Source: CAZKTO01 sp964555685 (GTDB lineage Bacteria; Chloroflexota; Dehalococcoidia; SHYB01). From it: a DNA stretch of 64,000 bases. Under the pieces are notes generated by a model that was given only the letters and a program-made list of their open reading frames with translations, was not told where the DNA came from and ran no database searches. The translations under genes and the position numbers were made by a program. Shown one piece after another: positions 46,001-53,796 of this stretch (within the stretch, counting starts at the first letter, position 1; every line of letters begins with the position of its first letter). The stretch is from NCBI GenBank assembly GCA_964555685.1, contig CAZKTO010000002.1, positions 1-64,000 of the forward strand, read 5' to 3'.

Positions 46001-46912
46001 CTACCGGTCCCGGAAGTGGGGCATCACCTCGCGGGCGAAGCGCTCCATGTTCTCCGCGTGCTCCTCGAGCTCGAAGCCCTGGAAGCTGGCGATAAGGTAG
46101 GTCGCGCCGGCCCGCACGTAGCCCTCGATATCCTCGATGATCTGCTCGGGCGAGCCCCAGAACGCCTGGCGCCCGGCCGACTTGATCGCCTGGCTGGTGA
46201 CGTTGGCCCGGTCCACGCGCATCACGATCTCGAACCCGGGCGGACGGCCTCCGTCCCGGTCCCAGAGCTCGTGGAAGAGGGCCAGGGCCCGCTCCAGACC
46301 CGCCAGATCGAGGTTGAACGGCACCCAGCCGTCGCCGTACTTCACGGCGCGCCGCACGGAGGGCGCCGTCTGCCCGCCGATCCAGATAGGCGGGTGCGGG
46401 CGCTGGACCGGCTTGGGCCAGAACGTAAGATCAGCGACCCGGTAGTACCTCCCCTCATAGCGCGGCTGCTCCTCGGTCCAGAGGAGCTTCATGATCTCCA
46501 GGTACTCGTCCGTCATCTGGCCCCGCTCGCGGAAGGGGACGTGGAGCGCGTTGAACTCGCCCTCGAGATAGCCGACGCCCGCGCCGAAGATGACGCGCCC
46601 GCCGGTCATGAAGTCGAGGGTCGCCACCGCCTTGGCCGTGTGGAAGGGCGAACGGTAGGGAACGACGACGATGTCCGTGATCACCCGCAGCTTGGAGATC
46701 CCGGCGGCGTAGGCGAGGAACGTGAAGGGGTCGAACCAGACCTCCGTGGCCACGTGCCTCCAGTAGTTGGGCATGAAGAGATGGTCGCCGGCCGTGATGG
46801 CGTCGAAGCCCAGGGCGTCCGCCTGGCGGATCATGTCGATGAAGGTCTGCTGCTGGCGGTAGCTCTTGTACTTGGTGATCCGGCGGTAGGGGAAGGCGAA
46901 GGCGAACTTCAC
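46001..46912 (-). CDS. LLM-class F420-dependent oxidoreductase
   Basis: A 303-residue luciferase-like enzyme. Key segments are FAFPYRRITKYKSY, GFDAITAGDHLFMP, FTFLAYAAGISKLRVITDIVVVPYRSPFH, DFMTGGRVIFGAGVGYLEGEF, WPKPVQRPHPPIWIGGQ and a C-terminal EEHAENMERFAREVMPHF. It fits TIGR03619-like F420-dependent oxidoreductases by look. The most likely start is GTG at 46912 (AGGAG eight bases before); a second GTG two codons upstream is possible. It converges with the CoA transferase operon and is divergent from the DUF1015 gene. Confidence 0.9.
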   Translation of the reverse strand: MKFAFAFPYRRITKYKSYRQQQTFIDMIRQADALGFDAITAGDHLFMPNYWRHVATEVWFDPFTFLAYAAGISKLRVITDIVVVPYRSPFHTAKAVATLDFMTGGRVIFGAGVGYLEGEFNALHVPFRERGQMTDEYLEIMKLLWTEEQPRYEGRYYRVADLTFWPKPVQRPHPPIWIGGQTAPSVRRAVKYGDGWVPFNLDLAGLERALALFHELWDRDGGRPPGFEIVMRVDRANVTSQAIKSAGRQAFWGSPEQIIEDIEGYVRAGATYLIASFQGFELEEHAENMERFAREVMPHFRDR

Positions 46913-47162
46913 GCACACGACTCCTGACGGGAAGGGCAGGGCGCATTCTAGCACAGCGAACCTCACCCCCGGCTTCGCTTCCCCCTCTCCATCTCGGATG
47001 GTCTTGCCCCAAAACCCCTTCCCCCTCAATGGGGGAAAGCCTGCCCTGAGCGAAGTCGAAGGGGCTGGGATGGGGGTATCTCGCACCCCCCACCTCCTAT
47101 CCTCCCCCACGATGGGGGAGGAGGTTGCGTGAGGCGGGATGGCCTTCGGGGCGCACGGTCGG

Positions 47163-47168
47163 TATACT
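47163..47168 (+). promoter_or_regulatory. Possible -10 box for the DUF1015 gene
   Basis: TATACT lies 32 bp before the ATG at 47201. No good -35 sits at the right distance, so the call is tentative. It follows a repeat-derived GG-rich hairpin (47101-47122). Confidence 0.35.
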
Positions 47169-47200
47169 GGCCTCGCCCAACGACCCCGAGACCAGACCCG

Positions 47201-48532
47201 ATGGCCGATATCCACCCCTTCCGCGGGCTCCGCTACAACCCCGTCCTCGCCGGCGACCTCGGCTCGGTCCTCTCCCTGCCCTTCGACGTCATCTCGCCGG
47301 AGGAGCAGGCTGCCCTCTACGCCGCGAGTCCCTACAACGTCGTCCGCCTCGAGCTCTCGCGGGACCCGGACCCGGCCACCGGCCTCGACCGCTACGCGGA
47401 GGCCGGCGAGCTCTTCCGGCGCTGGCGCCGCGACGGCGTCCTGCTCCGTGAGCAAGCCCCGGCCCTGTACGCGGTCCGCCACCACTTTCCGTACCGAGGC
47501 AAGAGCCTCGTCCGCACCGAGCTCACGGCGGCCGTCCGCCTGGAGCCCTTCGGCCAGGGCGCTATCAAGCCCCACGAGGACACGCGGGCCGGCCCCAAGC
47601 AGGACCGGCTCAGGCTCATGGAGGCCACCCACGCCAACATCAGCCCCGTCATGCTCCTCTGCCAAGACCCACCGGCGGTCCGGCCCGTCCTGGACGGCGC
47701 CATGCGGAGCCACAAGCCCGTCGTGGCCGTCACCCGAGAGGAGCGCTATGAGCTCTGGCCGATCGTCAATCCCGCCGCCATCGCGACCGTCCGGGAGGCC
47801 CTGGCCTCCGAGGCGCTGTACATCGCCGACGGCCACCACCGCTTCGAGACGGCGCTGGCCTTCCGGGACCGAACGCTGCCCGAGGGCTCGCCCTTCAGCG
47901 GAAGGGGCAGCCAGGCGTGCGCCTTCGTCATGGCCTCCCTCATCGCCTTCAACGACCCCGGCCTCCTCAGCCTCCCCTACCACCGGCTGCTGCGGGGGCC
48001 GGACGCCACGACGCTGACGCGGGTCCGAGAGCGAGTCGAGGCCCTGTGCTCCGTGGAGCGCCATGCCTGCGGTGGCGCCGCGCCCCAGCAGGTGGCCGAG
48101 GCAGCCCTCGATAGCCTCGAGCGGGGCAGCGCCCTGTTCGAGGTCTGGGGCCTCGAGCCCGGCGTCCGCTGGACGCTGCGCCTGCGCGACCCGCTCACGC
48201 CCAAGACCATCGCCGGCGGCAGACGCTCCCTCGCCTGGGCCAGCCTCGCAGCGACCATCTTCCGCGAGGCTATCCTGAAGCCGGCCCTGGGCGTCGAGGA
48301 GGAGGAGGCCGAGCGGCGCGGCTGGCTGACCTTCGCCAAGGATGCCGCCGAGGCGGTCGCGAGGGTCAGCTCGGGCGAGCACCAGCTCGCGTTCCTGCCG
48401 CGCGCCGTGCCGATGGATGCCCTCAGGGAGGTCTCGGACCGCGGCGAGCGCCTGCCGCCCAAGTCCACCTACTTCCACCCGAAGCTGCCCACCGGTCTCG
48501 TCATCAACCCGCTGGAGGGGACGCTGGAGTAA
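47201..48532 (+). CDS. DUF1015 domain-containing protein
   Basis: A 443-residue protein of the DUF1015 family. Motifs include HPFRGLRYNP, SVLSLPFDVISPEEQAAL, SPYNVVRLELSRD, IKPHEDTRAGPKQDRLRLM and the highly characteristic LYIADGHHRFETAL. C-terminal FLPRAVPMDALREVSDRGERLPPKSTYFHPK also fits. The family is annotated as 'SerB-related' but has no firmly established reaction; the GHHR motif suggests a ParB/Srx-like nucleotide-binding kinase fold. The ATG at 47201 starts MADIHPFRG. It is followed after 82 nt by the alpha/beta hydrolase. Confidence 0.9.
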   Translation: MADIHPFRGLRYNPVLAGDLGSVLSLPFDVISPEEQAALYAASPYNVVRLELSRDPDPATGLDRYAEAGELFRRWRRDGVLLREQAPALYAVRHHFPYRGKSLVRTELTAAVRLEPFGQGAIKPHEDTRAGPKQDRLRLMEATHANISPVMLLCQDPPAVRPVLDGAMRSHKPVVAVTREERYELWPIVNPAAIATVREALASEALYIADGHHRFETALAFRDRTLPEGSPFSGRGSQACAFVMASLIAFNDPGLLSLPYHRLLRGPDATTLTRVRERVEALCSVERHACGGAAPQQVAEAALDSLERGSALFEVWGLEPGVRWTLRLRDPLTPKTIAGGRRSLAWASLAATIFREAILKPALGVEEEEAERRGWLTFAKDAAEAVARVSSGEHQLAFLPRAVPMDALREVSDRGERLPPKSTYFHPKLPTGLVINPLEGTLE

Positions 48533-48614
48533 GGGCCCCCGGCTCGCCGGGGCGCCACCGCGAACGCGGTCAACGATGCTGAGCGCTGCGCGACGCGCGG
48601 CGGAAGGGAGAGCG

Positions 48615-49472
48615 ATGCCTAAGGCCGAGTTCCAGGACAAGGAGATCGTCGTCGGCAGGATGCGCCTGCACTACCTCGACTGGGGGGCCAAGGGGAAGCA
48701 GCCGATGCTCCTCCTCCACGGCGGGTCGCAATCGGCCCATAGCTGGGACGAGTTCTCCCGCGCCATGCGCCGCGACTACCATGTGCTGGCCCTCGACCAG
48801 CGGGGCCACGGCGACTCCGACTGGTCCAGGACCGGCTCCTACGGCGTCCACGCCCACATGCGGGACATCCACGGCTTCGTCAAAGCCCTCGGCCTCAAGA
48901 AGTTCGTCCTCATCGGGCTCTCCATGGGCGGGCGCAACTCCATCGTCTACTCGGCCATGCACCCGGAGCGGGTGGACCGGCTGGTCATTGTGGACATCGG
49001 CCCGGAGGCGATGAAGAAGGGGATCGAGAATATCCGGCGGTTCGCGCGGCGGGCCGATGTCCTGCCCACCTTCGAGGCCTTCGTCCAGCGGGCCCACGAG
49101 TTCAACCCGCGCCGGCCCATCAAACAGCTCCGGGACCGCCTGCGCTGGAACCTGCGCCGGCTTCCCGGCGGGCGCTGGACCTGGAAGTACGATCGCCGCT
49201 TCCGCGCTCAGCGCGCCGCAGCGGGGCGCGAGGACCTATGGACCTACGTCCGCCGCATCAAGGCGCCGGCGCTCCTCGTGCGCGGGGCCGAGAGCGATAT
49301 CCTTTCGGCCCAGGGAGCGAAGCGTACGCAGCGGGCCATCGCCAGCTGCCGGCTCGTGACGGTCCCCAGGGCCGGCCATACCGTACCCGGCGACAACCCG
49401 CCCGCCTTCGCGGCCGCCGTCCGCGCCTTTCTCGCAGCGACGAAGAGGCGCGCAGCACGGACTCTTGACTGA
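48615..49472 (+). CDS. Alpha/beta hydrolase
   Basis: A 285-residue alpha/beta hydrolase with intact motifs: oxyanion LLLHGGSQSAHSW, nucleophile Ser103 in GLSMGGRNS, acid Asp in GAESDILSA, and His in PRAGHTVPGDNP. It is a paralogue of 9898-10743, sharing RLHYLDWG near the start, GRWTWKYD and the C-terminal layout. ATG at 48615 follows GGAAGGGAG. It could act on an ester, lactone or ring-cleavage product; the substrate cannot be read from sequence. Confidence 0.9.
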   Translation: MPKAEFQDKEIVVGRMRLHYLDWGAKGKQPMLLLHGGSQSAHSWDEFSRAMRRDYHVLALDQRGHGDSDWSRTGSYGVHAHMRDIHGFVKALGLKKFVLIGLSMGGRNSIVYSAMHPERVDRLVIVDIGPEAMKKGIENIRRFARRADVLPTFEAFVQRAHEFNPRRPIKQLRDRLRWNLRRLPGGRWTWKYDRRFRAQRAAAGREDLWTYVRRIKAPALLVRGAESDILSAQGAKRTQRAIASCRLVTVPRAGHTVPGDNPPAFAAAVRAFLAATKRRAARTLD

Positions 49473-49494
49473 CGCGAATCCCGGCGCATATACT
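49465..49494 (+). promoter_or_regulatory. Promoter of substrate-binding lipoprotein 1
   Basis: TTGACT (49465-49470), 18-nt spacer, TATACT (49489-49494), about 56 nt before the GTG at 49551. The -35 overlaps the 3' end of the hydrolase gene. The segment GCGCATATACTCCCAC is shared with the promoter of the convergent lipoprotein gene at 53407-53436. Confidence 0.75.
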
Positions 49495-49550
49495 CCCACC
49501 CTCACCCGTCGGATCGGGTCCGGATGGTGGGTCTTGGGGGAGGTGCCATC

Positions 49551-51353
49551 GTGCGGAACAGCTTCCGGCTCTACTCGCTTGCGGCCATCGTCACGATCCT
49601 GCTGCTGCTGGTTGCCGCGTGTGGCGGCGGGAAGGAGCCCACCGCCGCGCCCAGCCCAACGGCCACGCCGGCGCCTCAACAGCCTACCGCGACCACGGCA
49701 CCGCCGACCCGGCCGCCCGCGGCGACGGCCACCTCGATCCCCACACCCACCCCTCAGCCCACGCCGACGCCTATCCCGGCGGAGACCCGGCCCCAGCGGG
49801 GCGGCGTCTTGGCGATCCGGTTGCAGAGTGACATCACCCAGGGCAACGGCTGGGACTCGCATTGGACCGGCGGCTACATCCAGATCAAGACCAACCCCAC
49901 CATGCTCAACGGCTCGCTGATGCTGGACGAGCTGGACCCCTCCCAGTTCAAGGGCGACCTGGCCGAGAGCTGGACCGTCAGCGACGACGGCCTCCTCTAT
50001 TCCCTGAAGTACCGGTCCGGGATCAAGTTCCACGATGGAACGCCCTTCAAGGCCACCGACGTCATCTTCTCCTATAACCGGATCAGCGGTGTGATCAACA
50101 CCGGCTACATCAGCCATCAGAAGGGGACCATCGCCGACTACGTAGCCAGCATGGAGGCCCCCGACGACGTAACCCTGCGGATCCGGCTGAAGAACCCCTC
50201 CGCCGCCTTCATCAACAGCCTGGCGTCCTTGTTCTCGACGGTCTATCCGGAGCGCCTCGGGTCCGACTACCCCAAGGACCCCCACAAGCCGCCGGTGGGG
50301 ACCGGCGCGTTCAAGTTCGTCGACCGGAAGCCGGACATCAGCATCACCGTGCGGCGGAACGAGGGCTACTTCAAAAAGGACCGGTTCGGCGACCCGCTAC
50401 CCTACCTGGACGGCATCGACTTCAGCATCATCCCCGACTCGTTCACCGCCTTCAGCGTCTTTCGGACCGGCAAGTTCCTCGAGGCAGACTACTTGGACCC
50501 TGGGATTCTGAACACGAACATCGACCAGACGAAAAAGGAGTTCCCCAACTACACCTACGGGACCGGATTCGGCTCCTGGCGGATGTACAACTTCAACAAT
50601 AAGCCGCCTTTCGATGACGTGCGCATTCGGCGAGCCATCGACCTGCTGGTGGACCGGCCGGGCTTCATGGTGGCGCGATATCCCGGGTACGGCCACGCCG
50701 GCGCCAGCCCCTTGTTGCCGCCTTCCATTCAGGGCCGCTGGGGTCTGACCGACCAGGAGACCAGCCAGCTGATCAATACCGGCCCGGTGACTCCGGAGCG
50801 GATCGCCCAGGCCAGGGCCCTGTTCCGAGAGGCTGGGGTCAACTATGACACCTTCACCTTCAAGTTGATGAGCCTGCCCATTCAGACCTACCTGGACGAT
50901 GGCGTCTTTCTCCAGGACTCGTGGAAGAAGGCCGGCCTTAAGGTTGAGCTGGACGTGACGACGTTGCAGGAGTTCACCCCCCGCCGCACCAAGGCTCAAT
51001 TCGATCTCTTCTACATTCCCGCCTCCTCCATTGCGGACGATCCCGACTTCGTCCTGGGACGCTACTACATCACGGGCGGCTCGGAGAACTTTGGCAAGTT
51101 CAGCGACCCGAAGGTCGATAAGCTCTACCGCGACCAGAGCGCCACGGTCGATTTCGCCAAGCGGAAGGCCATTACCCAGGATCTGCAACGCTACATCCTG
51201 ACGGACGCCAACTGGTACCCAAAGGTGGGCTGGGCGGGAGCGTGGACGGCCTGGTCGCCGAGGATTCGGAACTACACGGCCCTCTGCCCCGGCGCCTACT
51301 GCTTCCGCGCCCGGCACGAGATCACGTGGCTGGCGCCAGAGACGCCGAGGTAG
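49551..51353 (+). CDS. ABC transporter substrate-binding lipoprotein (peptide/nickel-type, SBP family 5)
   Basis: A 600-residue extracytoplasmic solute-binding protein. The signal ends in a lipobox LLLVAACGGG with Cys at the lipidation site, then a Thr/Pro/Ala-rich linker of ~50 residues (repeated PTATP, PTPTP). The mature domain has ESWTVSDDGLLYSLKYRSGIKFHDGTPFKATDV and PVGTGAFKF, typical of DppA/OppA-like proteins. The proposed start is GTG at 49551 with GGGGGAGG before it. It lacks adjacent permease genes. The same leader pattern is shared with the gene at 51569. Confidence 0.92.
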   Translation: MRNSFRLYSLAAIVTILLLLVAACGGGKEPTAAPSPTATPAPQQPTATTAPPTRPPAATATSIPTPTPQPTPTPIPAETRPQRGGVLAIRLQSDITQGNGWDSHWTGGYIQIKTNPTMLNGSLMLDELDPSQFKGDLAESWTVSDDGLLYSLKYRSGIKFHDGTPFKATDVIFSYNRISGVINTGYISHQKGTIADYVASMEAPDDVTLRIRLKNPSAAFINSLASLFSTVYPERLGSDYPKDPHKPPVGTGAFKFVDRKPDISITVRRNEGYFKKDRFGDPLPYLDGIDFSIIPDSFTAFSVFRTGKFLEADYLDPGILNTNIDQTKKEFPNYTYGTGFGSWRMYNFNNKPPFDDVRIRRAIDLLVDRPGFMVARYPGYGHAGASPLLPPSIQGRWGLTDQETSQLINTGPVTPERIAQARALFREAGVNYDTFTFKLMSLPIQTYLDDGVFLQDSWKKAGLKVELDVTTLQEFTPRRTKAQFDLFYIPASSIADDPDFVLGRYYITGGSENFGKFSDPKVDKLYRDQSATVDFAKRKAITQDLQRYILTDANWYPKVGWAGAWTAWSPRIRNYTALCPGAYCFRARHEITWLAPETPR

Positions 51354-51372
51354 CCAGCACTACCGGCGAACC

Positions 51373-51409
51373 AAGCTGGGGGCGCTGTGACAAGCGCCCC
51401 CAGCTTTTT
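51373..51409 (+). terminator. Intrinsic terminator of substrate-binding lipoprotein 1
   Basis: Perfect 14-bp stem AAGCTGGGGGCGCT / AGCGCCCCCAGCTT with loop GTGACA, followed by a five-T run (51405-51409). It begins 20 nt after the stop. Confidence 0.92.
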
Positions 51410-51410
51410 A

Positions 51411-51537
51411 GAGCGCCTAACAAAACCTGGTCAGCCTTGGTTCACAGGAGTAGGCCCTTCATGTCACCCTGAGGAGTCCGCCTCAGGCGGACTCAGAATG
51501 ACAACTGGGCACGCCAAGTTGGTTTTGTTAGACGCTC
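51411..51537. repeat. 127-bp MITE-like element with 17-bp terminal inverted repeats
   Basis: Left end 51411-51427 and right end 51521-51537 are inverted copies matching at 16 of 17 positions (GAGCGcCTAACAAAACC; mismatch C/T). The interior carries the repeat motif CTGAGGAGTCCGCCTCAG and the CAGAATGACA tail found near 2575 and 14890. It lies between the two convergent lipoprotein genes, immediately after the terminator. No coding sequence inside. It may be a non-autonomous transposable element or a large stem. Confidence 0.65.
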
Positions 51538-51568
51538 TTAGCGTCTGCGAACCGGCAGCAGAACCCAG

Positions 51569-53347
51569 CTACTTGTTGAGCCACACGCGCTCCACACGGT
51601 TGTTGGAACTGGCGCTGAACGCGGGCGGTAGGTACCCCTCGACATAGCTCTGCAGCCCTTTGCTGAACCCGATGTTCAACGCTGGCAGCCGTACATAGTT
51701 GTTCATGAGCTCCCGCTGAAGCTCCAGGATCAGCTGTTCTCGCTTGGCCGGGTCCAGCTCGGCTTCCTGGGCCTTGGCCAATTCGTCGATCCTCGGAAAC
51801 GACCACTTCCCCCAGTTGAGCGGACCGCCGGTGATACCGTAGTCCGCGGTCAGGTCTACCGGGTCGTCGATGGCCCGCCCGCCCTGCTGGAACGCGATGT
51901 CGAAGTCGCCTCTCGCCAGGATCTCAGCGTAGGTCCCGCCCGCGACGACCTGAAGGTTCACCTTCCAGCCCTGCTGCCGGAGCTCGGTCACGAAGATCTC
52001 GCCGAAGTCCTGGAAGGTGGTGCTGATATGGAGGCGCAGCGGCTGGAGATCGGCGGGTTTGACACCGGCCTCCGCAAGGAGCCGCTTGCTTTCCGCTATG
52101 TCGGCGTCCTTTGACAGGCGGTACCCCGGTATCCTCAAGATCTCCGCTGAAGGCAGCGACCACCCGCCACCGGCCTCCCTGTTGAGCAGGTCCGTCGGCG
52201 GATAGGAACCGAATCCGCCCCGGGCCACTTTCGCTAGAGTCTCGAAGTTGACCGCCAGGTGCACGGCCTTCCGGACGTTGGGGTTGGCGAACGGCGGGGC
52301 ATTCTTGAAGTAGTAGTGGACGGCGTCTTGGTTGAGGATGAAGAACCTGGCCTGCGGCATCAGCTTCTGCAAGTCGCGCGTCTGGGGCGTGAACATCTCG
52401 GTGCTGCACCCGCAGTCGAGGTTGCCTGTCCGAAAGGCCGAGAGGGCGGTGGTGTTGTCCAGGATGAAGAAGATCTCCTGGCCGCCAAGGTAGGGCAACG
52501 ACCGCCCCTGCTCGTCCTTCAAGTAGTAGCCGTCGTTCCGGGTCAGCCTGGCGGAGGTGGTCACGTTCAGGTCCACCAGCTTGAACGGGCCCGTCCCAAT
52601 GGGCGTCTTTCTCCAGTTCTCGGAGACGTCGCCTATGTTCGAGGGGTACATGAGCATGAAGGGGACCGCGAGTCCCCTCAGGAACGACGCACTGGGTTGT
52701 TTGAGGCGAATCCTCAGGGTGCCATCATCGACTACCTCGATGGCGTCTACGTTCCGCATCCGTCCTGCGTTCTGGCTGATGAGGGCTGACGGCGGCTTCC
52801 AGGCGCGGTCGAGGTTGAACGCGGCGTCGGCAGCGGTGAACTGCCTGCCGTCGTGCCACTTGACGTCGCGACGGAGAGAGAAGGTGTAGCTCTTCCCGTC
52901 AGCGCCGAGCTCCCACCTGGCGGCGATGTCTGGATCAACGACGCTGGGCCGCTGGGCATTCAGCCGGACAAAGTTGCTCAGCACATTCTGCACCCAGAGG
53001 ATGCTGAACGCCGACCGCTGGTTGTAGCTGTCCATGGGCTCGAAGGCTTGGAGCTCCCGTTGCTTCAGGATTCCGCCGGTCTTGATCTCCCTGCCCACAG
53101 CTGTCGCTGTCACGGTGGGGGCTACGAGATGGGGCGTAGGAGTTGGGGTAGGCGGTGCTGTCGGGGCCAGAGTCGCGGCGGACGGAGGTTGGGGCGCTGG
53201 CGTCGCCGTTGCCGCGGGCGCAGGGGTGGGTGTGGCCGGGCGTGTGGGTGGAGCCGTGGGCTCCTCCCCGCCTCCACAGGAGGCCACGAGCAGCACCACG
53301 GCGGTCGCGATGGCTGCGAGCGAGTAGACTCGGAACTTGTCCTGCAC
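51569..53347 (-). CDS. ABC transporter substrate-binding lipoprotein (SBP family 5), paralogue
   Basis: A 592-residue solute-binding lipoprotein, paralogous to 49551-51353 but convergently oriented. The signal has FRVYSLAAIATAVVLLVASCGGG with the lipobox Cys, followed by a Thr/Pro/Ala-rich linker. Mature features are RWELGADGKSYTFSLRRDVKWHDGRQFTAAD and IGTGPFKLVD. The start is GTG at 53347 after GGAGGTG. The shared leader phrase (F-R-(L/V)-Y-SLAAI) suggests a common origin. No permease neighbours; it may supply a transporter encoded elsewhere or act as a sensor. Confidence 0.92.
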   Translation of the reverse strand: MQDKFRVYSLAAIATAVVLLVASCGGGEEPTAPPTRPATPTPAPAATATPAPQPPSAATLAPTAPPTPTPTPHLVAPTVTATAVGREIKTGGILKQRELQAFEPMDSYNQRSAFSILWVQNVLSNFVRLNAQRPSVVDPDIAARWELGADGKSYTFSLRRDVKWHDGRQFTAADAAFNLDRAWKPPSALISQNAGRMRNVDAIEVVDDGTLRIRLKQPSASFLRGLAVPFMLMYPSNIGDVSENWRKTPIGTGPFKLVDLNVTTSARLTRNDGYYLKDEQGRSLPYLGGQEIFFILDNTTALSAFRTGNLDCGCSTEMFTPQTRDLQKLMPQARFFILNQDAVHYYFKNAPPFANPNVRKAVHLAVNFETLAKVARGGFGSYPPTDLLNREAGGGWSLPSAEILRIPGYRLSKDADIAESKRLLAEAGVKPADLQPLRLHISTTFQDFGEIFVTELRQQGWKVNLQVVAGGTYAEILARGDFDIAFQQGGRAIDDPVDLTADYGITGGPLNWGKWSFPRIDELAKAQEAELDPAKREQLILELQRELMNNYVRLPALNIGFSKGLQSYVEGYLPPAFSASSNNRVERVWLNK

Positions 53348-53406
53348 GGCAGCACCTCCACGCCAAGAAGCAACGAGCTTGACCGCACCCGATGGGCGGA
53401 TGTGGG

Positions 53407-53436
53407 AGTATATGCGCTCCAATGCATGACCGTCAA
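53407..53436 (-). promoter_or_regulatory. Promoter of substrate-binding lipoprotein 2
   Basis: On the minus strand: TTGACG (53436-53431), 18-nt spacer, TATACT (53412-53407), 59 nt before the GTG at 53347. The box and its context GCGCATATACTCCCAC are the same as at 49465-49494, including spacer length. Confidence 0.75.
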
Positions 53437-53697
53437 GATTCGCGCCGTACTGGGGCGGGTCGTTCGATTATGGTGGGGCTGCAATCCCTTCCCCCGTCTG
53501 CGGGGGAAGAGCCTGCCCTGTTCTTAGCCGAAGCCCTGAGCCGTAGCCGCGAGCCAAAGCCACGAGCGCAGCGTGGTGGGAAGCGTGGCGGTCAGCGACA
53601 GGGGAAGCCGAAGGGTCAGGATGGGGGCGTGCGTAACCGCCGAAGACGTCCCGGCGAGCCCCCGCTGGCGCAGAGGCGCTCAGCTCGAGACGCACGA

Positions 53698-53727
53698 TTG
53701 CATCTTCGGCATCATTTCGAGTATAAC
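53698..53727 (+). promoter_or_regulatory. Possible promoter of the sulfatase-fold gene
   Basis: TTGCAT (53698-53703), 18-nt spacer, TATAAC (53722-53727), 69 nt before the ATG at 53797. It has the same spacer length as other promoters in this window. Confidence 0.55.
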
Positions 53728-53796
53728 GGGGCGCGGGAGCGTTCCCGTGCTCTTCGAACGTTCGTGACTGGCGGAAGGCGAAACCGGAGGGGTTTG

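Larger units (their letters stand above)
53348..53796. other. 449-bp divergent intergenic region (lipoprotein 2 / sulfatase-fold enzyme)
   Basis: It contains the two divergent promoters (53407-53436 minus; 53698-53727 plus). Between them, at 53490-53620, is a patchwork of repeat fragments (CTTCCCCCGTCTGCGGGGGAAG hairpin, CCTGCCCTG..GCCGAAG and GCCGAAGGGTCAGGATGGGG). A small CGGGA-gcgt-TCCCG palindrome lies near 53735. No gene is recognised. Confidence 0.75.

Noticed and set aside
46977..47122. A possible small gene between the LLM and DUF1015 genes
   Set aside because: The stretch consists of C-rich hairpin and CCTGAGC..GAAGG repeats; the frames have no ribosome site or conserved start.
53392..53796. 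N-terminal extension of the sulfatase-fold protein
   Set aside because: It covers promoters and repeat patches; the start is the ATG at 53797 with GGAGGGG before it.
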